From assembly GCF_964204645.1 (NCBI RefSeq), contig NC_134029.1, positions 18,000,450 through 18,064,449 of the forward strand: DNA of 64,000 bases, written 5' to 3'. Made by a program: the position numbers and the translations under genes. This document shows positions 39,101-51,100 of the stretch, one piece after another; within the stretch, counting starts at the first letter, position 1; each line of letters starts with the position of its first letter. Under the pieces are notes generated by a model. That model was not told where the DNA came from and ran no database searches. It saw only the letters and a program-made list of their open reading frames with translations. The DNA is from Tubulanus polymorphus. Its lineage: Eukaryota > Nemertea > Palaeonemertea > Tubulaniformes > Tubulanidae.

Positions 39101-42100
39101 GAGTGAATGTGTATGAGATAAGTCATAGCAGCTCTGTATTCGTGTTTGGGTATCCCTAATCTTCACTTGTGTATACCTACATTTTCTGATTTGTTGGTTT
39201 TCGTATTTCATCGTTTAGTGCTGTATTTGCAGATTTACTTATGTCGTACCTTTAATTACAGCATTGGATTCGATTGGAAATCCATTCCGATATCATAATC
39301 CAGCAGCTGGTGATGAGAGTGGAACCGTCTGATTCAAGTTATATGCCATCGCTAGTAGTAATCAGCGGTGGTGATACGTTGAGTAATATGCGCGAAATTA
39401 AAACTATCAATATCGGAATGACGGAAAATCTCGTGCCGCTACTGCAAGATGTAACTGAGGTATGAATTACATGATATTAACTGTAATACAATCATTGAAT
39501 TATTTGTTGTAAGACGAAGTTCGTCTGCAATCATCAGAAGCATTTTGTAGAAATATGCAGTCATTTCTTTCGGCCCAGTAGCCATGTCAGAAATATGTTT
39601 CATCTACCCAGGAAAGACCAGTAAAAACTGACTACGATGATATGGCATCATATACGAGACTGACTTTATTTTTCGTTTCACTGATATTTATAGCTTATAT
39701 TCTGGTATGGACTTGTAGACCATATGTGGAATGCAGATTTCAGTACACAATGACTACGTTCAGTAGGCCTAACGTTATAACACATGATTTTAGAATTTAT
39801 AAAATTTTGACTCATTACATAAGCCTTAAATATTCATTTGTTAGTTCTTATTTGTCTGATAAGAACAGAAATATGAATGAAACAGTTTGTGCAAAACTCC
39901 ATTTTACAAGGAGGACTTATGCCATTAGTCCTGATATCATTTTGTATAATAAGTATGAAATAGATAAACCAGATGATGATACCAGGAGAAATAGCATTTA
40001 GGTTCCCAGTATTGAATAGCTAGTTGTTGGTGTCAAACCGTTTAATCAAAATGAATCTTGCTAATCAGAGGTGTCTATAGAATACCAGCACTGACCTGTG
40101 CGAATTAGTCCACATTTTACCAGCACAAAAAGTACTGGTTACAGAAAATCTGTATTGATATTCCACCTCACATCCATCACAAGTTTTAGCTGATCCGAAA
40201 AATCTATGACATGAACTATGACATGAACTATCTCAAAGTACTCCCAGCACAAGCTTGTACTAGTAAAATATCTTAAACTACCACTAGACATACATGTACC
40301 AGGTACACTTATCTCTTGATGTAAGAGATATCTTGTTCAATTGAGTAAGTAAGTGCTATAATTTGAGCATTGAATGAGTACTTCCAATATTGTCCAAGAA
40401 ACCAGTTGTAAAAAGGTGTCTATTTGATTCCCATTAGCACTGAACTGTGCTAATTAGACAAAATCTCACCTGCACAAAATCAGTACCAGATAGAAATCAT
40501 TATATCTTAGCTGAAATCATACAGTATCCGCAAAAATCCATTTCCATGATTTCCCCCTGAACTTTGGTTGTTGTCAACATAAACACCCACTGATCCCCAC
40601 ATAGTTATGTGCTAGTTCTTACTTATTTGACAAGAACAGAAATATGAAGGGATCAGTGAGCACAAACTCCATTTCACAAGAAGAACTTATGCCTTTAGTC
40701 CTGGTATCATTTGGTGCTAGTATAAAATAAGAAACAAGCCCTCATATGATACAAGGAGAAATAGACGTTTAGATTCCCAGTATCAAATCATTTGTCATTG
40801 GTGTCAAACCTTTGAATCCAAAAGAATCTTGCTAGTAAGAGGCGTCTATAGAATCTTTATTACCAGCACTGACCTGTGCTAATTAGTCAATTTCTCACCA
40901 ACACAAAATCAGTACCAGTCACAGAAAATCTGTATGGTTATTTCACAATAAATACCCATCGAAAGACTAGTTTTAGCTGATCCTACAAATCTATGACATG
41001 AAATATCTCAAAGTACTCCCAGCAAAGACCTGTGCTAGTAATATATGTTAAACTACCAAGACACATGTACCAGGAACACTAAATGAGATATTGACTGATG
41101 ACTTAAGGGGTTTAGGACCTGTTTTAAGAGATATCATGTTAAATTGAGTAAGTTAGTGCTTTAGTTTGAGCATTGAATGAAAACTTCCAAGTCATCAACT
41201 ATTGATGAGAAGTTTTAATGACGTACTCATTCATGAATCAACCCATTATTACTAATCAAGCTTCAAATTAATGTCACTGTTTTAGACCTTAAATTCTGTA
41301 TTTGACTCCACTATGCAATAGTAAAGAGGTGACTATTAGATTCCCATTACGGTACTAGCACTGACCTGTGCTAATTATTCAAAATCTCACCAGCATGAAA
41401 TCAGTACCAGTTACAGAGAATCTATATCGATATTCCACGATAAATATCCATCACAAGACTGGTTTAAGCTGATCCTAGCAATCTATGACATGAAATATCT
41501 CAGAAGTACTCCCAGCACAGGCCTGTGTTTAGTAATATATGTTAAACTACCACTAAGACATGTATCAGGAACACGAGATGAGATATTGACTGATGAACTG
41601 AGTGGTTTGAGGAACCTTTTTATCTAAGGGATATTATGTTGAATTAAGTAAGTTAGTGCTATTGTTTGAGCATTGAATGAGTTCTTCAAGTCATCAACTA
41701 TTGATGAGAAGTCTCAGTCGCGTAATTCATTATTAATTAACCCATTATTACTACTCAAGCTTCAATTTAATGTCACTGCGTTAGACCAAAAATCTGAAGT
41801 TGACAACTGTCCAATAATACATTTTGTAGTGAAAATTGAACTCGCCCAATAGAAATCAAAACTCCAATTTTGTCACAGAAACCAATAGTTAAGAGGTGAC
41901 CATTTGATTCCCATTACCAGCACTGACCTGTGCTAATTATTCGAAATCTCACCAGCACAAAATCAATACCAGTTACAGAAATCATTATATCTAAGCTGAA
42001 ATCATAAGGCAAAAATCCATTTCCATGATTTCCCCTAAACTTAGCGTGTTTTCATACTAAACACTCACAGATCCCCACATATTTATGTGCTAATTCTTTC

Positions 42101-45100
42101 TTATTTGACAAGAACAGAAATATGAAGGAATCAGTGAGCACAAACTCCATTTTCAAGTAGAACTCCTGGTGTCATCTGGTGCTAGTATAAAGTAAGAAAT
42201 GAGCCCTCATATGATACAAGGAGAAATAGACGTTTAGATTCCCTGTATCGAATCACTAGTCATTGGTGTCAAACCTATGAATCCAAAATAATCTTGCTAG
42301 TTAGAGGTGTCTATAGAATCTTTATTCTCAGCACTGACCTGTGCTAATTAGTCAGAATCTCACCAGCACAAAATCAGTACCAGTTCCAGAAATCAATATA
42401 TCTTAGCTGAAATCATACGGTATCTGCAAAAATCTGGGTCCGTGAGTTCCCCCTGAACTTTGGTTGTTTTCATGATAAACACTCACAGATCCCCACATAG
42501 TTATGTGCTAGTGCTTACTTATTTGACAAGAACAGAAATATGAAGGGATCAGTGAGCGCAAACTCCATTTCACAAGAAGAACTTATGCTTTTAATCCTGG
42601 TATCATTTGGTGTTAGTATAAAATAAGAAACAAGCCTTCATATGATACAAGGAGAAATAGACGTCTAGATTCCCAGTATCAAATCACTAGTAATTGGTGT
42701 CAAATCTTTCAATCCAAAATAATCTTGCTAGCAAGAGGTGTCTATAGAATCTTTATCACCAGCACTGGCCTGTGCTAATTAGTCAAAATCTCACCAGCAC
42801 AAAATCAGTATCAGTTACAAAAAATCTATATCGTTATTCCACAATAAATACCCATCACAAGACTGGTTATAGCTGATCCGACAAATCTGTGACATGAAAT
42901 ATCTAAAAGTACTCCCAGCACAGGCCTGTGCTAGTAGTATCATGTTAAACTACCACTAGACATGTACCAGGAACACTAGATGAGATATTGACTGATGACT
43001 TGAGGGGTTGAGGAACTGTTTTTATCTAAGATACATCATATTCAATTGAGTAAGTCAGTGCTATAGTTTGAGCATTGAATTAGTACTTCCAGTCATCAAC
43101 TATTAATGAGAAGTTTTAATTACGTAATCAACCATTAATTACCCGTTATTACTATTCAAGCTTCAAATTTAGATATTAGAATTTTAAAAGACTGTAGTTG
43201 ACTCCAACTGTGCAGTAAAACATTTTGTAATGAAAAATTAAACTCACCCACTAGAAATTGAAACTGCAATTTTGTCCAAGAAACCAGTTGTAAAACGGTG
43301 TCTATTTGATTCCCATTACCAGCACTGACCTGTGCTAATTGGTCAAAATCTCACCAGCACAAAAACAGTACCAGTTACAGAAATCCTTGTATCTTAGCTG
43401 AATTCATATGGTATCTGCAAAAATCAGTGTCCGTGAGTTCCCCCTGAACTTTGGTTGTTTTCATGATAAACACTCACAGATCCCCACATAGTTATGTGCT
43501 AGTGCTTACTTATTTGACAAGAACAGAAATATGAAGGGATCAGTGAGCGCAAACTCCATTTCACAAGAAGAACTTATGCTTTTAATCCTGGTATCATTTG
43601 GTGTTAGTATAAAATAAGAAACAAGCCTTCATATGATACAAGGAGAAATAGACGTCTAGATTCCCAGTATCAAATCACTAGTAATTGGTGTCAAATCTTT
43701 CAATCCAAAATAATCTTGCTAGCAAGAGGTGTCTATAGAATCTTTATCACCAGCACTGGCCTGTGCTAATTAGTCAAAATCTCACCAGCACAAAATCAGT
43801 ATCAGTTACAAACAAGAAAATTAATTTTAGAAAATTATTTGACGCCTGCGAAAAAAATGTATAATTTCTGGGCTAAGCTAATGTGGAATTGCAAATTTGA
43901 AATCGAAGTTTTTAGAAATTTGGGGAATGATGAGATTTGGCGATTGGGTAGATGATACAGCGGGTCTTCGACTCTAGTAGTGGTTTAAATTTTTTTATTG
44001 AAAATTCTCAATAATTGATCGCGAACTTGCGACCGACTTCATTTACTTATGCCTCTAAGCTGGTCTGCAACTTCATTGCCTCCATGGTTGAAGAACGAGC
44101 TCTTCTGATGTCTGCTTCATCATGACTTCGAGCATATCGTGTGGCCTAGCCAGCCGGCCCGGGCCACGGGTTTGGCTGTCACTCGATATCCTAGAGTCTT
44201 GAGTCTGGGTGGGTTGAAGTAGACATTGTCATTTAAAATAACATGCTTATGTTGTTCTGTATGAATTACCCGTGTGTCATGTATGTTGTATTAATTTATT
44301 TTAAAATTTGTATTTATTGAATTTGGGAATTTTATCCCGAAATTTCAATGTAATAAGGATCAATAAAGAATTGAATTGAATTGTCACCTAATACACATGC
44401 CATCAGAGGACGCGGAGCCGTATATGATAGCTATGCTATTATAAATTGCTAATCTCACGAAACCTGCATACTCCTAATATCAAACATATTTTCTAAAACG
44501 TTTGAATATTGAAATTATATGTTTACACATTTTCATATTGACCGCTTGTAGCCGCTGATGAAATTCACGCCGGCCCTACACACATCGTAGATAGCTTCGT
44601 CATTCCACCGGCATGCCCACGTCAGGGTCTGACTTTTATATCAGACTTCCAAATCGTGTATACATCCGCCATTTAACCGAATAATCCGATTTACTTATCA
44701 TTTCTATTTATGCCTGCCGCTTCTGATATAATCATACATCCTTTACTATTACAATACGTCTTCTAATGATATTCAATGCAATATAACATTTCGACGTTCA
44801 AATATAGGTCATTATATAATCACAGGAAGCCATTCTACATCTATGTCAATAATATTTTGCCAGATAGCTTGTTTGTGTACACATAGACCTGTGACGTTTT
44901 GCACATCGATTTACGGCTGTCGTTTGTAAAATGACGCTGAATGGTTAACATTGTTTAGGTTTCATAATGGTAACGTTTTATAAGGCGTCAAAAAATCTAT
45001 ATCGTTATTCCACAATAAATACCCATCACAAGACTGGTTATAGCTGATCGAACAAATCTGTGACATGAAATATCTAAAAGTACTCCCAGCACAGGCCTGT

Positions 45101-48100
45101 GCTAGTAATATCATGTTAAACTACCACTAGACATGTACCAGGAACACTAGATGAGATATTGACTGATGACTTGAGGGGTTGAGGAACTGTTTTTATCTAA
45201 GATACATCATGTTCAATTGAGTAAGTTAGTGCTATAGTTTGAGCATTGAATTAGTACTTCCAGTCATCAACTATTGATGAGAAGTTTTAATTACGTAATC
45301 AAGCATTAATTACCCATTATTACTAATCAAGCTTCAAATCTAAATATTAGAATGTAAAAAACTGTAGTTGACTCCAACTGTGCAGTAAAACATTTTTTAA
45401 TGAAAAATTTAACTCACCCACTAGAAATTGAAACTTCAATTTTGTCCAAGAAACCAGTTGTTAAATGGTGTCTATTTGATTCCCATTACCAGCACTGACC
45501 TGTGCTAATTGGTCAAAATCTCACCAGCACAAAAACAGTACCAGTCACAGAAATCCTTATATCCTAGCTGAATTCATATGGTATCTGCAAAAATCAGTGT
45601 CCATGAGTTCCCCCTGAACTTACTGTCTGTCACACATGCTCTTCGTGCGACGTTTCGGTCCGTAATTTCGTTAATAATCGGTTGATCTGTAAATATTATG
45701 CATCAATTTGTTCAGTAAGGAATTTGCATTCAGAAATAAATCATGAACTGGCAGAAATTTGTTTGTGTTTTCTTCTATCAGCGATAGTTTACCTAGCATA
45801 CGCTCGCGTAATGCTGAAAAACGGCTTTTATGGCCCGTCACGTGGCGCCACCTACTGTATTTTGATATGCTAATGAGCAGGTGATGACGTCACTGTAACG
45901 TTTCCGAGCGTCCGCAGAGCCGAGTTTTCAGCATTACGCGAGCGTATGCTGAGTAAACTATCGCTCATAAATGAAAACAAAAACAACTTAAGTGAAAATT
46001 GTTGTTTATTTCTGAATGCAAATTCCTCACTGAACAAATTGATGCGTGATAAAGGTATAAAACCGATTATTAACGAAATTACGGACCAAAACGTCGCACG
46101 GAGAGTAGGTGTGACAGACAGTAGGCTGTTTTCATGATAAACACTCACAGATCCCCACATAGTTATGTGCTAGTGCTTACTTATTTGACAAGAACAGAAA
46201 TATGAAGGGATCAGTGAGCACAAAGTCCATTTCACAAGAAGAACTTATGCCTTTAATCCTGGTATCATTTGGTGCTAGTATAAAATAAGAAACAAGCCCT
46301 CATATGATACAAGGAGAAATAGACAGTTAGATTCCCAGTATCAAGTCACTAGTAATTGGTGTCAAATCTTTGAATCCAAAATTATCTTGCTAGTAACAGG
46401 TGTCTATAGAATCTTTATTACTAGCACTGACCTGTGCTAATTAGTCAAAATCTCACCAGCACAAAATCAGTACCAGTTACAGAAAAGTAATCAGTACCAT
46501 TACTCCACAATATATACCCATCACAAGACTGGTTTTAGCTGATCCTACAAATCTGTGACATGAAATATCTAAAAGTACTCCCAGCACAGGCCTGTGCTAG
46601 TAATATATGTTGAACTACCACTAGACATGTACCAGGAACACTAGATGAGATATTGACTGATGACTTGAGGGGTTGAGGAACTTTTTTTTATTATGTTCAA
46701 TTCAGTAAGTAAGTGCTATAGTTCGAGCATTGAATGAGTTCTTCAAGTCATCAACTATTGATGAGAAGTTTTGAATATGTAATCAATCATTAATTACCCA
46801 TTATTACTGATCAAGCTTCAAATTTAAGTATTAGAATGTAAAAAGCTGTAGTTGACTCCAACTGTGCATTAATACATTTTGTAATGAAAAATTGAACTCA
46901 CCCAATAGAAATTGAAGCTCCAATTGTGTCCAAAAAACCTGTTGTAAAAAGGTGTCTATTCGATTCCCATTACTAGCACTGATTTGTGCTAATTGGTCAA
47001 AATCTCAGCAGCACAAAATCAGTACCAGATAGAAATCATTATATCTAAGCTGAAATCATACGGTATCTGCAAAAATCTGGGTCCGTGAGTTCCCCCTGAA
47101 CTTTGGTTGTTTTCATGATAAACACTCACAGATCCCCACATAGTTATGTGCTAGTGCTTACTTATTTGACAAGAACAGAAATATGAAGGGATCAGTGAGC
47201 ACAAACTCCATTTCACAAGAAGAACTTATGCCTTTAGTCCTGGTATCATTTGGTGCTAGTATAAAATAAGAAACAAGCCTTCATATGATACAAGGAGAAA
47301 TAGACGTCTACATTCCCAGTATCAAATCGCTACTCATTGGTGTCAAATCTTTTAATCCAAATGAATCTTGGTAGTAAGAGTACCAGGAACACTAGATGAG
47401 ATATTGACTGATGACTTGAGGGGTTGAGGAACTTTTTTTATTATGTTCAATTCAGTAAGTAAGTGCTATAGTTCGAGCATTGAATGAGTTCTTCAAGTCA
47501 TCAACTATTGATGAGAAGTTTTAATCAATCATTAATTACCCATTATTACTGATTAAGCTTCAAATGTAAGTATTAGAATTAAAAAATTTGTAGTTGACTC
47601 CAACTGTGCATTAATACATTTTGTAATGAAAAATTGAACTTGCCCAATAGAAATTGAAGCTCCAATTGTGTCCAAAAAACCAGTTGTAAAAAGGTGTCTA
47701 TTTGATTCCCATTACTAGCACTGACCTGTGCTAATTGGTCAAAATCTCACCAGCACAAAATCAGTACCAGTTCCAGAAATCAATATATCTTAGCTGAAAT
47801 CATAAGGTATTTGCAAAAATCCGTGTTCATAAGCTCCCCCTGAACTTTGGTTGTTGTCAAAATAAACACCCACAGATCCCTTCATATTTATGTGCTTATA
47901 GTGCTCACTTGTCTGACAAGAACAGAAATATGAAGGGATCAGTGAGGGGAGAAAACTCCATTTAAAAAGTAGAACTTATGCCTTTAGTCCTGGTATCATT
48001 TGTTGCTAGTATAAAATAAGAAACAAGCCCTCATATGATACAAGGAGAAATAGACGTTTAGATTCCCAGTATCAAGTCACTAGTCATTGGTGTCAAATCT

Positions 48101-51100
48101 TTGAATCCAAAATAATCTTGCTAGTGACAGGTGTCTATAGAATCTTTATTAATAGCACTGAGCTGTGCTAATTAGTCAAAATCTCACAAGCACAAAATCA
48201 GTACCAGTTACAGAAAATCTATATCGTTATTCCACAATAAATACCCATCACAAGACTGGTTATAGCTGATCCGACAAATCTGTGACATGAAATATCTAAA
48301 AGTACTCCCAGCACAGGCCTGTGCTAGTAATATGATGTTAAACTACCACTAGACATCTACCAGGAACACTAGATGAGATATTGACTGATGCTTGAGGGGT
48401 TGAGGAACTGTTTTTATCTAAGATACATCATGTTCAATTGAGTAAATTAGTGCTATAGTTTGAGCATTGAATTAGTACTTCCAGTCATCAACTATTGATG
48501 AGAAGTTTTAATTACGTAATCAAGCATTAATTACCCATTATTACTAATCAAGCTTCAAATCTAAATATTAGTATGTAAAAAACTGTAGTTGACTCTAACT
48601 GTGCAGTAAACATTATGTAATGAAAAATTTAACTCACCCACTAGAAATTGAAACTCCAATTTTGTCCTAGAAACCAGTTGTTAAATGGTGTCTATTTGAT
48701 TCCCATTACCAGCACTGACCTGTGCTAATTGGTCAAAATCTCACCAGCACAAAAACAGTACCAGTTACAGAAATCCTTATATCTTAGCTGAATTCGTATT
48801 GTATCTGCAAAAATCAGTGTCCGTGAGTTCCCCCTGAACTTTGGTTGTTTTCATGATAAACACTCACAGATCCCCACATAGTTATGTGCTAGTGCTTACT
48901 TATTTGACAAGAACAGAAATATGAAGGGATCAGTGAGCACAAAGTCCATTTCACAAGAAGAACTTATGCCTTTAATCCTGGTATCATTTGGTGCTAGTAT
49001 AAAATAAGAAGCAAGCCCTCATATGATACAAGGAGAAATAGACAGTTAGATTCCCAGTATCAAGTCACTAGTAATTGGTGTCAAATCTTTGAATCCAAAA
49101 TTATCTTGCTAGTAACAGGTGTCTATAGAATCTTTATTACTAGCACTGACCTGTGCTAATTAGTCAAAATCTCACCAGCACAAAATCAGTACCAGTTACA
49201 GAAAAGTAATCAGTACCATTACTCCACAATATATACCCATCACAAGACTGGTTTTAGCTGATCCTACAAATCTGTGACATGAAATATCTAAAAGTACTCC
49301 CAGCACAGGCCTGTGCTAGTAATATATGTTGAACTACCACTAGACATGTACCAGGAACACTAGATGAGATATTGACTGATGACTTGAGGGGTTGAGGAAC
49401 TTTTTTTTATTATGTTCAATTCAGTAAGTAAGTGCTATAGTTCGAGCATTGAATGAGTTCTTCAAGTCATCAACTATTGATGAGAAGTTTTGAATATGTA
49501 ATCAATCATTAATTACCCATTATTACTGATCAAGCTTCAAATTTAAGTATTAGAATGTAAAAAGCTGTAGTTGACTCCAACTGTGCATTAATACATTTTG
49601 TAATGAAAAATTGAACTCACCCAATAGAAATTGAAGCTCCAATTGTGTCCAAAAAACCTGTTGTAAAAAGGTGTCTATTCGATTCCCATTACTAGCACTG
49701 ATTTGTGCTAATTGGTCAAAATCTCAGCAGCACAAAATCAGTACCAGATAGAAATCATTATATCTAAGCTGAAATCATACGGTATCTGCAAAAATCTGGG
49801 TCCGTGAGTTCCCCCTGAACTTTGGTTGTTTTCATGATAAACACTCACAGATCCCCACATAGTTATGTGCTAGTGCTTACTTATTTGACAAGAACAGAAA
49901 TATGAAGGGATCAGTGAGCACAAACTCCATTTCACAAGAAGAACTTATGCCTTTAGTCCTGGTATCATTTGGTGCTAGTATAAAATAAGAAACAAGCCTT
50001 CATATGATACAAGGAGAAATAGACGTCTAGATTCCAAGTATCAAATCGCTACTCATTGGTGTCAAATCTTTTAATCCAAATGAATCTTGCTAGTAAGAGT
50101 ACCAGGAACACTAGATGAGATATTGACTGATGACTTGAGGGGTTGAGGAACTTTTTTTATTATGTTCAATTCAGTAAGTAAGTGCTATAGTTCGAGCATT
50201 GAATGAGTTCTTCAAGTCATCAACTATTGATGAGAAGTTTTAATCAATCATTAATTACCCTTTATTACTGATCAAGCTTCAAATGTAAGTATTAGAATTA
50301 AAAAATTTGTAGTTGACTCCAACTGTGCATTAATACATTTTGTAATGAAAAATTGAACTTGCCCAATAGAAATTGAAGCTCCAATTGTGTCCAAAAAACC
50401 AGTTGTAAAAAGGTGTCTATTTGATTCCCATTACTAGCACTGACCTGTGCTAATTGGTCAAAATCTCACCAGCACAAAATCAGTACCAGTTCCAGAAATC
50501 AATATATCTTAGCTGAAATCATAAGGTATTTGCAAAAATCCGTGTTCATAAGCTCCCCCTGAACTTTGGTTGTTGTCAAAATAAACACCCACAGATCCCT
50601 TCATATTTATGTGCTTATAGTGCTCACTTGTCTGACAAGAACAGAAATATGAAGGGATCAGTGAGGGGAGAAAACTCCATTTAAAAAGTAGAACTTATGC
50701 CTTTAGTCCTGGTATCATTTGGTGCTAGCATAAAATAAGAAACAAGCCCTCATATGATACAAGGAGAAATAGACGTTTAGATTCCCAGTATCAAGTCACT
50801 AGTCATTGGTGTCAAATCTTTGAATCCAAAATAATCTTGCTAGTGACAGGTATCTATAGAATCTTTATTAATAGCACTGAGCTGTGCTAATTAGTCAAAA
50901 TCTCACAAGCACAAAATCAGTACCAGTTACAGAAAATCTATATCGTTATTCCACAATAAATACCCATCACAAGACTGGTTATAGCTGATCCGACAAATCT
51001 GTGACATGAAATATCTAAAAGTACTCCCAGCACAGGCCTGTGCTAGTAATATGATGTTAAACTACCACTAGACATCTACCAGGAACACTAGATGAGATAT

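Noticed and set aside
39642-40001. 119-codon + strand ORF with a hydrophobic start
   Set aside because: Its second half is the first, diverged satellite monomer; the matching frame is broken in every other monomer, so it is not a gene.
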